Part shown: one piece after another, positions 1 to 11,738 of the stretch | Layout of the letters: the number at the start of each line of letters is the position of its first letter | Position numbering within the stretch: position 1 is the first letter of the stretch | From: Diadema setosum | Lineage: Eukaryota > Echinodermata > Echinoidea > Diadematoida > Diadematidae | Assembly: GCA_033980235.1 (NCBI GenBank) | Contig: CM067066.1 | Location: 29,438,976-29,502,975 of the forward strand | DNA: 64,000 bases | Reading direction: 5' to 3' | Translations under genes and position numbers: made by a program | Notes under the pieces: model-generated | Database searches by the model: none | What the model saw: the letters and a program-made list of their open reading frames with translations, nothing else | What the model was told of the DNA's origin: nothing

Positions 1-309
1 GATGTTATTTTCATCGCGTCCAGTGGTAGAAAATGGATGCCAGACACGTTTCCTTTGGTGTGACCCCGTGTAAACATCATTTGACAAGATCTGCTCAGCT
101 CAGATGGTTAACAGAATAGACTACTGCACAGCCCATACCAAATGAGCTAGAACATGACACTGCATTGTCAACCCAAGAATGTAGTTCCGGGGTTTCTTCC
201 CTTCGTCCTTGGATCCAGCATAGAAAGTTTTCTACAACATTATCCGGGATATTAATGATTTGGGGAAGGAGATCATTTCAGGGCAAGGAGCAACACACAC
301 ATACTAGGA
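1..309. other. No recognisable feature
   Basis: AT-rich unique-looking DNA. I see no coding exon, RNA gene or repeat here. Short open frames exist on both strands but have no recognisable domain. Confidence 0.5.
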
Positions 310-370
310 CAGGGGTGGATCCAGAAATTTCGGAAAGGGGGGGGGGGGGGAAGGGCGCAGTTAATATTTC
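310..370 (+). mobile_element. Transposon-end-like fragment followed by G14
   Basis: It starts CAGGGGTGGATCCAG, then an ATTTC stretch and 14 G (337-350). The layout of CAGG, a short GC-rich block, an A/T block and a G run recurs at 7197, 7641 and, reversed, at 9218. This suggests related DNA-transposon termini. No matching opposite end is seen, so this is a fragment. The superfamily is not determined. Confidence 0.4.
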
Positions 371-1998
371 TGTTGCCACTTCCGGGTTTAATCAGTCGAC
401 AAGCAAATAAAAAAAAAAGACCTTCACAGGAATTTTCTCGTACCATGAATGTGATTGATTGATAACAAAAGAACTCAGCACATGTGTGATGATCCATCAA
501 AGGTTTCATGAAATGAAAACAATACAACAGTATTTATTCTTCTTGCACGGAACTGTGCAATTGTAAAAAAGCCAGGTGTAGCAACACTGTTCTAGAGAAG
601 GATGTCATATAAAGAGAATGCCATCTGGAGTGGAGATGATATTTACGAAGATAGGTCATAGTTGAGTTATACCATATGTCCCCCTAAAAAAAATTACAAT
701 GGGACCCTCCGCAACAATAAGTTTAAGAATAGTGAAGCAATCCAAGTACAATTTCATGGTATGAAATTATATCTTACCCACATCTTACAGAAATCCCATC
801 CTTTTTTCACGTCAGTGGTCAAAGAGAAATGAGGATCTTTGTAGAGCATGTCGTGAATCCCTTCCCTCCAAGTTCTGTCCATTGTGTTCACACATTATTA
901 TGCAGTTCTAAGAGCATCCAAATGCTAAACTTTGAAGAAACAGACCCATGACATACTGTTACCACTTTACCAAATTGATGGGGTTTTATGGTGTTATATT
1001 CATTAGACCCTAAAATAGCATTCACACAGTTTTATAATATTGAAAGTTATCAAATGATACATATTTTTTTTTTTTAACATTCTGTAGTATTCTGCAAGAA
1101 TGTGCTCAATTGATTGCAAAAGAGCTTGTGTCATGAGCTACTGTATACTTTAAACATGTTCATTTAGAGTAAATTTCTCCTGCACTGGTCTGTGCAGCTG
1201 CGGAAAAGCGCTATGAGAAAAGCAATGCGTTGTTAATCACGTAGGCATCGATATTCATTCACACGGTGGTATTCTGCTCTAATGGCAGTACATAGCACCA
1301 TGGATTTTCAGTGATTTGATTACAATGTACCGGTAAATGCATTTCTTGTGCTTCCTTTGGATGGCAAATTATAAAAATACAGGTGTAAAAGAATTTCACA
1401 GTGACTTTTGTGTGAATATTACACACACTTGGCACAGGTATTCGCCTTCATAAACAAATACAATTGTACACTGTCACACATGTGCATGTTCTGGTGTTAC
1501 ATAGTATGCTTATCCTGTTTATACCAGCATGCAGCTAATACTCCTGTGTGCTTCGTAATTTTTACTTGAAACACAGTACATTGTACATCAAATTGAACCA
1601 TGAAGTACCTGATAGTCTTTACATTCAAGTACTTGATTATGCACCTCCCGTTGTTTTGCCTTGGATCATGCCATCATAATGCAACTCTTTATTTTAAGTC
1701 ATCCATATTTTAAGTTTTCCTGAAATACTGCCATGATAAGTTATTCCTTGGGTCTGGAAAGGAAAGAAAAGAAAAGTTTAGAATGTATTTTTTAAGTTTT
1801 ACTGTTACTGAATTACTAAAGTATGTCATATGTTTTAATTGTTACATCAGCGACTCGAATAATAAGGAGTTAGCAGGAAATGTTTTGTTTTCATTTGTCA
1901 TGTTTTGAAAGAAGAGATCTCTGTTTATCTGTGTACAAGTGTAAAATGAGAGATAGATATGAGATATGAGAAAACAAAGTAAGAAAAAAAAGGGGGGG
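371..1998. other. No gene seen in 1.6 kb
   Basis: AT-rich DNA with short A and T runs (T13 near 1064). No coding frame of note, no inverted repeat, and no tRNA or rRNA signature was found by eye. Confidence 0.5.
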
Positions 1999-2150
1999 TT
2001 ATCTCGGCTATTTCAAAACAAATTTTCATCAAATAAACTGTGAATTCCTCTTATAATTATAAGTGTTTACATATTTCATAAGTGGTTTCTCATTATCTCA
2101 CAAAAAAAAGTAGGAAATATGAGGCCCCATCTCAACCAAAACTATCATAC
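1999..2150 (+). mobile_element. Half copy of the foldback family at 26761-27151
   Basis: The sequence aligns in the same orientation with the right arm of the complete palindromic element at 26994-27151. Shared landmarks are TTTTCATCAAATAAA, TTTCTCATTATCTCAC and CTCAACCAAAACTAT. The left arm and the terminal CCCTTTAA are absent, so this is a truncated, diverged copy. It shows that the family is dispersed. Confidence 0.7.
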
Positions 2151-2296
2151 GCTTAGGGTCATCTATACTTTGACCCCTTATTCCACGCAATGAACTTGCA
2201 CCTAAAAGAGAGAGAAAAAAAAATAAGAAGAACAAAAGAGAAAAACACTTTCAGCCCTTAGTCTAACTGGTGCACAACCAAGCGACAGTAATAGCC

Positions 2297-2329
2297 AAAA
2301 AAAAAAAAAAAAAAAAAAGGGGGGGGGGG
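2297..2329. repeat. A22 followed by G11
   Basis: A run of about 22 A directly abuts 11 G. This A/T-run plus G-run junction recurs many times in the window (3499, 3685, 11096, 15812, 37375, 38340). Confidence 0.95.
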
Positions 2330-2403
2330 AAGTCTACACTAATCTAAATAATACTGAGGAATTCAGTTTTGAATTACCAAGGATGTGTATGACCGCCTGT
2401 GTA

Positions 2404-2662
2404 TCTCTCTCTCTCTCTCTCTATCTCCCTCCCTCTTCTCTAGTGAACGCAGATTGAATGAACGTTTTACACAACGTTTCAATGGCAAGGCTACACTTTT
2501 CTATTTTTTTTTTCTTTTTGAATGACAAAACAGAGCTTATTAAGGGGCATCACTCTCCACTGACAGTGGTGATTAGCATAAAAGAAGAGAGAGAGAAAGA
2601 GAAAGAAGGAGAGGGAGAGAGAAGGAATGGGGGGAGGAAAGGAAGAGATGGAGAAAAGAAAA
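2404..2662. repeat. CT and GA simple-sequence blocks
   Basis: A CT dinucleotide tract lies at 2404-2422. A purine-rich GA/GGA block lies at about 2583-2662. The frames crossing it are low-complexity and not credible proteins. Confidence 0.85.
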
Positions 2663-2756
2663 ATGTACCCGGTAGCACAGAAACTATGTATTCTAACAGT
2701 TTTCAGTTGACAATGAGAACTTGGGATTTTGAAGAGTGTACTATGTATACATTCAC

Positions 2757-3310
2757 TTAAAGGGGAAATCCAGTCCAAATATGAGTTAGTCTGATGAGAA
2801 AGGATAAAATATTACAACCTCAACGGTACAATTTTGATCGAAATCGGATGAAAAATTAGGAAGTCATGACATTTTAAAGTTTCGCTATTTTTTTCGGGAA
2901 ACAGTTCTTAAACAGTCGATATGAATATGCAAATGACAAAGTGAGCATGTCATCCCCGCACAACTTGCCATATAGTTTTTACATAAAATTTTGAAATTTC
3001 CAGTTTTTCACTGAAACGCAATTGTGCCCAAGGATCAAATCCTCATATATCTAACTGATCAGTATTCTGAAGTTATTCAATCAGGAATAACATCATGTTT
3101 CAGGCTTCAATGACAGAAACATTGAATTTTCGTCATTGTTTTTTTTTTTTTTTTTCTGTACACGATCAGTGGAAAATTGTGAGGTTAGGACATGGTTAGC
3201 TCACTCATTTACATATTCATATCCACTGTACAAGAACTGTTTTGCCGAAATTACACCTGTAGCTAAACTTCAAAATCTCCTCATCTACTTCTCAAGTAAT
3301 TAATTTTAAA
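2757..3310. mobile_element. T2/Kolobok-type MITE, family A, copy 1
   Basis: The left end is TTAAAGGGGAAATCC (TTAA at 2757-2760). The element folds back: the segment at about 2895-2960 (GGGAAACAGTTCTTAAACAG, then a block like ATGAATATGCAAATGA) pairs imperfectly with 3190-3255. Outer arms pair weakly. The right terminus lacks a CCTTTAA end and looks eroded. A related copy lies at 45395-45850. TTAA target sites with TTAAAGGR ends are known for T2-type MITEs of the Kolobok superfamily; the assignment here is by ends only. No transposase is present. Confidence 0.7.
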
Positions 3311-4779
3311 GCTCTGTATGCAACAAATCACATCGCTGGTACATGTAGGCCTACGTATCTAGTTAATTCGTAATCTAAGAAAAGCTCGATGGCTGAGAAA
3401 GCCGTAGTAGATTGATTGTTGAGCTTTTCATCAAGCTCCCACTTATTACTGATCTCCCTCCACCCCTGTATTTCTCTCTATTTCTCTCTCCTTTTCAACC
3501 CCCCCCCCCCCCAAAAAAGAAGTAATAATGATCTTTTTTTTCATCACTCAGTGGTTTTTGGAACTTATAATCATTACCAGATTCTGTTCTGTTCTGTTCT
3601 GTTTGCTGTTCAATGAATTGATAATTGCCATAATTTGGTACGTTTTCATTTTCCCGTTTTCGACTTTAAGTCCCACTTTCCCTATTTTTTTTTGGGGGGG
3701 GGGGGGCGAGGCCCTGAAATGGAAGCGAAATGATAGCTTCTCCTCTTTCATGGAGGATTTTGTAGTTGTTGTTCTGATTTTGCTTGACTATAGATAGTGA
3801 TGGTAGAAAATGAAAGAGATTGAACCTGCGAGAGCCAGAGAAGGGAAGAGAAGGGGAGGAAAATACAACTTTAGCCGTAGAGATGCGTGTAATCAATGAT
3901 GCATATACCGGCGGCTTTTAGTAGGGCCTACCCTGCACGGTATCATGCGTAAACTTGTTGAAATAATCTGAGTGTGCCTATAGAATATGCGCCATAGCAC
4001 ACTGCTAAGTTTGACAAGGGCTGAAAGCAGAATTCGAAAAGAAGGGCAAACCGTATCCGCCTTCAGCACTCATCCCTTCTCATTTGATTTTACTGGAAAA
4101 GAAAAAAACCCAACAAATTAGTTCCACGCTCTCGTCATCTGTAAGCCATCGTAACAATTCCTCGATGTCGCGAAAAAAAAAGGCAAGATTGATCGCCAGG
4201 CATTCTGTATGGCCATCAATCGTTCTTTCTTGCTTCTATCCTGTATGTTTAGTTCTCCATGACTGGCTCTTACAGTATTTTTTCCTCGGAGCTATACCAA
4301 CGAACATCTAACATTCCTTGGCCTAATTTTTCCTTTCCCTGCTGTTCTTTACCTTCTCTTCCGTTTTTTCTCTTGTTTCTTGAAACCTTCCTTCCTTCCT
4401 ATCCCTTTTCTCATCCCCCCCGTTCTCCTTTTCGATTCCTCCTTTCTTTGCTAATCAATTTCTATGTAGTGACGATAAATATAGAGAAGTGTATTTCATG
4501 TGTAAAGGTTTACACTTGCAGTAATCGACACGTACATTTGTATTAACTGAACTTATACACGGTCGCTGTCTTAGACTATTATTTTAGCGACACATTCTGT
4601 TCTATACTCTTTTTCCCCACAATGAAAGTCTAGTCCCAGAGGTACATGATTATCAATACTATAGCGATTCTTACATTTGTTATGATTTTTTGGTTCCATG
4701 ACCACTCACGAGAGATAGCGCAAGATATCGACACTAATGGCTGGCTTTTGTGAGGTTTGCCGACAAATTTTCAGATATA
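3311..4779. other. No gene; homopolymer junctions only
   Basis: It contains C14 followed by A6 (3499-3518), four to five TTCTG pentamers (3582-3603), and T9 followed by G13 (3685-3706). From 4330 to 4450 it is pyrimidine-rich. Open frames here are low-complexity. I see no gene. Confidence 0.6.
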
Positions 4780-4941
4780 CAGTCAAACTCACCTAAGTCG
4801 ATCTCGAAGGAAAATTCTATCCGGATGGATGTAACTGTATTTTAATTCTATCGTGTAAGTCGAAATTCACGCAAGTCGAAGTATTTTCCCTGGTCCCTTC
4901 AATTCGGATTCGACTAGGTGACGCTGAATGTATTTTGACTG
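4780..4941. mobile_element. Tigger/pogo-like MITE
   Basis: The left end is CAGTCAAACTCACC after a TA dinucleotide. The right end, read on the minus strand, begins CAGTCAAAATACATTC and continues with CACCTAGTCGA. The ends share CAGTCAAA and a CACCTA(A)GTCGA block offset by about 13 bases. The interior repeats variants of AAGTCGAA. CAGT termini with TA targets are typical of the Tc1-mariner/pogo-Tigger group; the group assignment is inference. It is non-autonomous, about 160 bp. Confidence 0.5.
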
Positions 4942-4952
4942 ACGTGCGGTCA

Positions 4953-4992
4953 CTAAGGATGAACAGGGAGGTGACACCTCCCTGGGATGAAG
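4953..4992. repeat. Short hairpin, CAGGGAGGTG family
   Basis: A perfect 10-bp inverted repeat: CAGGGAGGTG (4964-4973), one A, then CACCTCCCTG (4975-4984). Its flanks AGGATGA and GGATGA match those of the hairpin at 26288-26333, so the two are homologous insertions or remnants rather than chance palindromes. Confidence 0.75.
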
Positions 4993-5041
4993 TACGATCG
5001 CATTGATTTGAAGTGCCATACATTATATAGATATCACAAGG

Positions 5042-5268
5042 CACGGTTCGGCATTAACCGAAGTGGCCCGGTGGCCCGCGAAACCACTAAAATTGATGCC
5101 GGGTCACCAAATTTCCCAAAAGGCTATCTTGTGGTGGCCCAATCGGGCACTGAAGATTCAAAATGAATTGTTATGCTTCCGTTTATTTTGGGCCACCAAA
5201 TTTTTAAGATTTAAAGATTTTAGTGGCCCGAATTGGCAACCAGAGAACAAAGTTTGCGTCAAGCCTTG
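5042..5268. mobile_element. hAT-like non-autonomous element, GGTGGCCCG family, diverged
   Basis: The left end is CACGGTTCGGCATTAACC, followed by GTGGCCCGGTGGCCCG. The right end on the minus strand is CAAGGCTTGACGC. The interior repeats GGCCACCAAATTT and GTGGCCC. It is related to the better-preserved element at 40968-41374, whose ends read CAGGGCTCGACACTAAC. The flanking 8-mers do not match well, so no target duplication is claimed. Confidence 0.5.
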
Positions 5269-6246
5269 CATAAAGGGGATTGTCCCCCGCTTCGCGCTGG
5301 TGGTAGCAGCAATATACTGAAATATAATCCGAAGCACTTAATGACTAGTGTCTATCTCTCCTCAGGGAGCACCACTGCACTATATTTCACGGCTAAGCAG
5401 ACATTAATGGCGTAGAAATTAATGACGCAGACAGATAATGTACGTGTGTGTCTCTCCAGGCGACTGATATCACAAGGTGTGATGGGAAGGTGTGAATGAC
5501 ATGAAATGACATCAAGATTGTTTGACGCCATGTTTCATTCTTGTTTTACAGCTTTTTTTTTTCTTTTTCTTTTTTGTCATTGCACACGCCACTCTATGCT
5601 ATTAGTGCCACTGTACGCCACGTGTAAACCACAGCGTTTCGAGTTTCACCAACCCTGTTTGGCATTTTGCGGAATTATTTCTGCTCCAGTAGCAAGTACA
5701 GGCCTGTCAACATGAATAATTTGTCCACAATATAATCCGCACAACTGAACGCACAGATACAGAGAATAGAATATCCAAGTCTTCCTAACTTCTTTTTTTC
5801 ATGTTGTTAGCGGGGATGCTTCGTGAGATAACATCACTCATGTGAATGAAAACGAATGACTTAGCTCCTGATTTGCATAATAAACAAAGATTTGACAGAT
5901 TCAATACCGAAACACTCGGTACACTTTCCCTGTGTTCCTTCAGGTGTGTATACTGTGAGGCAAACTGTTGTCAACAAGGACAGCACAAAATGACTGAAGA
6001 TCCGTAAAATCAGGAGGATATTTTTTTTTTCTATTTCAGAGATTGAGAGAGAGAAGGGGGGGGGGGGGGTTAAAGACAGAGACAATTGGGGCATAACGAA
6101 AGCTGATCTCACAATGGTACCAATTAAGCAGCCGAGTAGGCCAGCTTCTGCTCATGAGTGATTGTGTTACCATTTGCCCGTTTGTGCGTATGTGTGTGTG
6201 TGTCTGTTATTCTCTGTCTGTCTGTCTGACTGTCTGAATGTGCACC

Positions 6247-6281
<35 letters not shown>

Positions 6282-6579
6282 GAAGGGGGGGGGGGGATAG
6301 GAGAGAAACCACTCAATTGATAATAACGCCAACGTTCAACAGGATATGATGTACTTCGCGTTTAAAGGATCCATCTTGGATTGTACTTAGTCCTTGTATT
6401 ATGATTTTATCATAATAAGTTTTGTAAGGTGGGTGGTATGATTTAATTGTAACTATGATTTCACAGATTCTCTTACATTTTCTCGAAATTGATACTGCAT
6501 ACGTTACTTCACTTGTATAGTTCGTTTTGCTTCTTTAACACTTTCTCTTGCCAGTGATTGCTAAACTGCGTACATTGTA
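5269..6579. other. No gene; TG microsatellite and G runs
   Basis: Features seen are G14 (6056-6069), a TG tract (6251-6279) followed by G12 (6285-6296), a shorter TG tract near 6190, and a T-rich stretch near 5555. No coding region is supported. Confidence 0.6.
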
Positions 6580-6662
6580 CAGTGGAAACTCGATATAACG
6601 AGATGGTCGGGACCGAGTCATTTTCCTCGTTATAGCCGATATCTCGTTATATCAGTAGGCAT
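6580..6662 (+). mobile_element. Tigger-like terminal fragment
   Basis: After TA comes CAGTGGAAACTCGATATAAC. CTCGTTATAGCC and ATCTCGTTATATC follow within 60 bases. Ends of the form CAGTGGAACCTCGATATAAC are common in invertebrate pogo/Tigger elements. No matching right end is visible in the next few hundred bases, so it is a solo end or truncated copy. Confidence 0.5.
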
Positions 6663-7196
6663 AAAAGAAGGCATAAGATAAAGACATTAATTAGCACATG
6701 TGGGACTACCCATCATATTTCAATCAATACTGATAACTTGATATTGTGTGTGAGGGAATTACTCACCTTTATGGGTAAGAAGATGTTTTTTGCCAAGGAA
6801 ATCCAATATCAAGAATGTGTTTCTTATTAATTGTAGATGTTTGAATTTGTAAATTTATATAGCTTGCGATTGTATCAAGATCGTCTGTGGATTGGTATGT
6901 GGTTACCGTATGGGTGTGTGTTGTGTGGAAAGCTTGAATATGGTCTGCACAATGCTGTGTGTGTATGTGACACATTCTGTATGTACATTATGACTGCGTG
7001 TGTGTGAAGACGGGGAATTCCCTATGTAGAAGCCCAACCACAGCATCAGATTGCCTCACACCTGCTAAACGTCATGATGATGTCATGTATACATATGGCC
7101 GTCCCACCACATTTCAGTGTGCGTGCACACACACACTTCATACGTACAACATGCAGTGCTAGCTGGAGTGCACTGAAGAAAATGATTATGTGTATA
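6663..7196. other. No recognisable feature
   Basis: TG-enriched DNA without a clear repeat unit, gene or inverted repeat. Confidence 0.5.
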
Positions 7197-7295
7197 CAGG
7201 CCCGTAGCCAGGATTTTTCAAGGGGGGGTGCGGTCACTAAAAAAACGGACCTTCGGTACCAATACCAATGATGACACACACACACACACACACAC

Positions 7296-7341
<46 letters not shown>

Positions 7342-7640
7342 TTTGGACGTCCGAACTAAAAAAGTTGTATAAGAATTTGCGCGCGAAGCGCGCCGCAAAT
7401 TGTGAATTTTGACTGTTTTAATGACGTTTTAAAGTCTCGAGGAAATTTGTATTTTTGTCTGTTGCATGCAATCGCGTTACGGTATTTCATCTAGGAAATA
7501 GTAAAAACTCATTTTGCCAGGAAGTTGCAAAGTTTAATTGTGTTCGAGACTCTGCGCGCGTAGCGCCCCGCAAAATTGAGAATAGTGATTTTCCTGGTGT
7601 TGTTTTAACTTTTATTTTTCCTATTGTATACCCGCGTTAG
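7197..7640 (+). mobile_element. CAGGCCCGTAGCC-type element, copy 1
   Basis: It starts CAGGCCCGTAGCCAGG, then ATTTTTCAAGGGGGGG and a GTGCGGTCAC block. It is interrupted by a CA then TA microsatellite (about 7272-7340). Downstream are GCGCGCGAAGCGCGC (palindromic) and a second GCGCGCGTAGCG block. A second start of the same type lies 444 bases further on in the same orientation. No coding capacity. Superfamily unknown. Confidence 0.55.
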
Positions 7641-8130
7641 CAGGCCTGAAGCTAAGATTTTTAAAGGAAGGGGGGATTGCGTTAATTAACAAAACGGTCC
7701 TTTGATACTGTCCCGGGAGGGGTAGCGACAATTAAAAGGTGGACACCATGCTCATACATGGACTTTCAAAATGGCCCCTAAACGAGTAATGATCATATGA
7801 TTTTTTCGGGCCTTAAAAACAAGTATTCCTTAAATGTTTCCTGCACCCTAAAGAAGTACTTCATCATGATTGAACAATATACCATTTTCCCAAATTTCGG
7901 CCTTTTTGATACCCTTTGATTATATATGCTCGTACATCACACTTTCCATCTAATCCGTGAGAAAAAACGACCCCTATTACGCGTTTTCTTTAGCGAGTAT
8001 GGTTACGGTTTCCACCTTTCAGTTGGAGTTTTCCATCCCATTGGATGCTGTTTGGAAGATGAAACATTCACTTTACTATACAGTATATCAGCCGTTGGTA
8101 TGCGAGTTTGTCAAAAACGAAAAAAAAAAT
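7641..8130 (+). mobile_element. CAGGCCTGAAGC-type element, copy 2 in tandem
   Basis: It starts CAGGCCTGAAGCTAAG, then ATTTTTAAAGG and a G run. An AAAACGGTCC block matches AAAACGGACC of copy 1. The rest is AT-rich with no frame worth calling. The right boundary is approximate because no terminal repeat is visible. Confidence 0.45.
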
Positions 8131-9119
8131 AAGAAAATTTTTAAAGCAAAATGAATTGTAAATGGTGTGAACCATTTATATTTTGCCTCCTTGTGGTAGG
8201 ATATTTCCAGCATTTCCGAACTTTCAAATAATCATTTTAGATTTAATAATATTAAAGGTAGTAGATCTGATTCGCAAACATCTCCAATATCAGTCAAATG
8301 TCATATTAACCATCATGCTAAGAAGGTTTTCTTTGTGAAATTTGGAGGTCAGTGAAATTCAAAAATTAAACATCCGTTAGCCATTGGAAGAAGTTGAGTG
8401 CAAATTCAGACCTCAGGCTTAGTGCTCAGATGTTTTCCTATTTGATTTGATCTGTCTTACTGTGCACACTAAGATACATACTGGAATGGTTATTTCTTAT
8501 TTATTAAATTATACAACGTATCATGTTATTACCTTATCAAATTGAGTTGCAAAGCGTTATATAGAAGGAACTTGCTGCTGATGTGGTGGTAGTTGTGTGG
8601 GTGTCAGTGCGTATGCGTGCGTGTGTGTGTGTGTGTGTGTGTGTGCGTGTGTGCGTGTGTGTGTGTGTGTGTGTATGTGTTGTAGGCGTGCACTGTTTGT
8701 GAATGAGGGATTGAATTACAGTGTGCATACTGCCACGAAATCTGAGAATCATACACCGCCATGTGGTGAAATGACCAGAAAAAAAAAAACAAGAAAAAAA
8801 AAAAGGGAAAAGGACCTGTTTGCCAGGTGTATGGTAGGTAACGGGACGGTCACAATCACCAACCCCGTTTTTCCCATCAAATAACCACACGATATTCACT
8901 CACACCACAACCTGCTGCTTTTAATTTCATTCATTATGTTTCATTCTATACTGACGAAAACACACGACGTCATTGTTGCGTACCTCACATGGGGTGGAAT
9001 TCGATATTGGGCGCGATATTGGTAGTATACAGTGTGAAGAGTAAAGACGTGTTTGTTGCTTACTAAATATCAACAGGAACTTGCCAACTTTTTTGTAGAG
9101 AAGTGGTCGCAAAATGTCT
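8131..9119. other. No gene; GT microsatellite
   Basis: A GT tract with GC interruptions spans about 8617-8680. A-rich runs lie at 8779-8813. Proteins read through the GT tract are artefacts. Nothing else recognised. Confidence 0.65.
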
Positions 9120-9218
9120 CCCCCCCCCCCCCCCCCCCCCTCCACCTTGAGAACGAATAGACGTCCCTGTTCCCATAAAGTCGGCCCCCTCACTTTGAAA
9201 ATTGTAGCGCCGGCCCTG
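9120..9218 (-). mobile_element. Transposon-end-like fragment with C21
   Basis: Read on the minus strand it begins CAGGGCCGGCGCTACAATTT, continues with a GAGGGGGCC block, and runs into 21 G (C 9120-9140 on the plus strand). It has the same architecture as 310-350 and 7197-7230. C21 is the longest C homopolymer in the window. Confidence 0.45.
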
Positions 9219-10541
9219 CATTGCACAAAGTCAGCGTATGAGAGAACTATAGTACAGAATAATTACAAATTAGATCAACGAAGAAAGAAATCTGTGGGGC
9301 AAAATTGATAACCAAAAGGTAAAGACACTTGCCTATTTGATCCTTTGTACCATTCTTGCTTGGTGTTTGACGTTTAATTCATTTAAATTCAACATCCAAC
9401 ACTTCCATCCAACAAAATGATACAAGCATATATTTCACAAATCACATTGTTTTAACTTAACTGTAAGAAATGCGTTCAGTATAAAGTGAAAAATGGTATC
9501 CTATTACAAAATATATTATGTGAAAATGAATTAGATAATAATGCAATTGTTTCCTCAAATAATTTAGACTACTCTTTTGTAAGGTACATTACAATTACTT
9601 GTTCGACGTCCCGCAAAATGAGGATCCAACCGCTCTTCCTTTGTCGGCAGCTGTTCAGCACCTGTACCACTAATATGATTACCCGTAAGTTAATTTGCCT
9701 TCGAAATTTCATTAACCTGCTTTTTACTAAAGGAATTCGTGAAAGGTCATCTGTAAATGTTATTTGATTGACAAGAGTCCGTGGGATGTGAGATTTGAAA
9801 TCACAATCTTATGCCCCAATACATCCCAAGCCTGCTATGTATCTATTGTACTCATGGATTTATGTTAATCGGTGGGGGTGGGGGGGGGGGGGGTGAGGGG
9901 GATGCTGGTGGTGGCGGCAGTGGAGGTAGGGATTTGATTTAAAAAAAAAAAATCATAGATGACACTAACTGAACATGGCTTCTAAACTTCCGGTGCTTTG
10001 CTTTCAAACATCAATCCAATTTGATCTCTGCATGTTTCTTCGTGCAATATTTCGTGATAACGCACTTCAATATTGATTACGTCGAGAGAGTCCTGACCAT
10101 AACGTTCAAAGATAAAGAGACTAAAATCTCACGTACATATATTATGTGGACTATACGTAGTACCGTTACCATGGAAACGCAGAGAGAGTTGTCCAATATA
10201 CGTAGAGTCAATCAGTGCCTGGTAATTATACCGTAACCACAAAGTGCGCAGGTGTACGGATGATATAGATTATTGACGCGTAACAGGGCACCGAATAAGT
10301 AAGTGGAGAGCGACCTCGAAAGAGCCCGATTTCGAAACAGGTACTCACTCATTAGCAGGGACAGGCGGTTTAATAGCCGACGAAGCCGAATAGATCCCTG
10401 CCCGCATAACTGCGTTACAGAATGTTAATTTGTCAGGGATCATTAACAGTAATAGATCATCAGAGTTGGTTGCTTTTATTGTTGTTTTTGTTATGTTTGG
10501 ATTTGCCTCTCCGTGTTCCTTTTCCTATTCCACATACAAGA
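9219..10541. other. No gene; G-rich patch
   Basis: A G-rich patch with G14 lies near 9879-9892, followed by GGTGGTGGCGG-like sequence. A 7-bp inverted pair GCAGGGA/TCCCTGC lies at about 10357-10400. No supported gene. Confidence 0.55.
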
Positions 10542-10576
<35 letters not shown>

Positions 10577-10614
10577 CACACACGCACGCATACACAAACA
10601 CACACATTACACAT
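10542..10614. repeat. CA microsatellite
   Basis: An interrupted CA dinucleotide tract with CG substitutions. Confidence 0.95.
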
Positions 10615-11606
10615 ACAACCTTCAACCTTTACACATACTGTCCTTTGTCCTGAGCGCTAGGTATATCAGAATATTAATTTTGAAAGAGAAAATTACTCCC
10701 TGCCAGGTTTCACCGGTACCGGAACTTTCATCATGCCGACAAAGAAAATAGAAGAAAACAAAAAAAAAAATCATCGTTTTGTTCTTCAAACTGCGAGTCA
10801 CGCAAGGCAGACGCGGCATTATAGTCTTGGGCCGAAAATTACATCAAATCGCCTGAAGGATGCCTGGAGGAAAGAAGGGAGTGATGAGCGGTAGAAAAAG
10901 AAAACACTTTTTCATCAATGACGAACTCGCTGATGAAGGACGCAATGGTTTCGCAATCTCCGGGGAAAATGTGTATAACACAACCTTTCTCAGAGTAGAT
11001 ATTTTGGCCAGTCGGCGGGAAGTGATGTAAGAGGATGGGTTGAGGGAAACATATCTGGTATTTTTACTTCTTCATCTTTTTTCTTTTTTTTTAACTTTTT
11101 TTTTTTTTGGGGGGGGGGGGGAGGGGTTATGCAATGATACTTGTAATATCTATAAAGATATTTGATCTGGTCATCTTAAATATGGACCGGTAACATGTTT
11201 CAGCTCATGCCATGTTCAAAAGACAGTATATACAATTTAATTGATGACCGGCAAGGCAAACTTATTACGTCGAGGGTAAAATGACAGAGCTAGGCTACCC
11301 ATACACTGTTGAAATTGAACGTCTCATAGATCAAGCAAAGGAGGGGGACGAATATAGAGTGAAGTACAGGAAACAACGGAAACTATGGGAAAAGAGGGGA
11401 GTTTGATTGAACAAAATAATGATTTATTAGCACAGCAATGAATGAGAAAATGAGTACAGTTTGTACCTCATGTCTTTTTCATTGCCACGCTCTTGTCGCT
11501 GCGGCAATTATAAAAATGATCGTAATAGTTCGCATCGAATGCGATACTAAAATAATAGCCTACATACATAGGGCTTACATAAATTCATAAACACATTTTC
11601 ACAACT
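10615..11606. other. No gene; T13G13 junction
   Basis: T13 followed by G13 lies at 11096-11121. Otherwise this is AT-rich DNA with no recognised gene or repeat. Confidence 0.6.
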
Positions 11607-11633
11607 ACACACACACACACACACACACACATG

Positions 11634-11671
<38 letters not shown>

Positions 11672-11677
11672 GAAATA

Positions 11678-11728
<51 letters not shown>

Positions 11729-11738
11729 GCATATATAT
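11607..11738. repeat. Compound CA/TA microsatellite
   Basis: CA (11607-11630) passes into long TA (11637-11738) with small interruptions. The TA part is self-complementary and can form a cruciform. Confidence 0.95.

Noticed and set aside
8537..8899. 120-codon frame with Thr-His repeats
   Set aside because: It is read-through of a GT/CA microsatellite; similar frames at 10422, 14341 and 54422 are rejected for the same reason.
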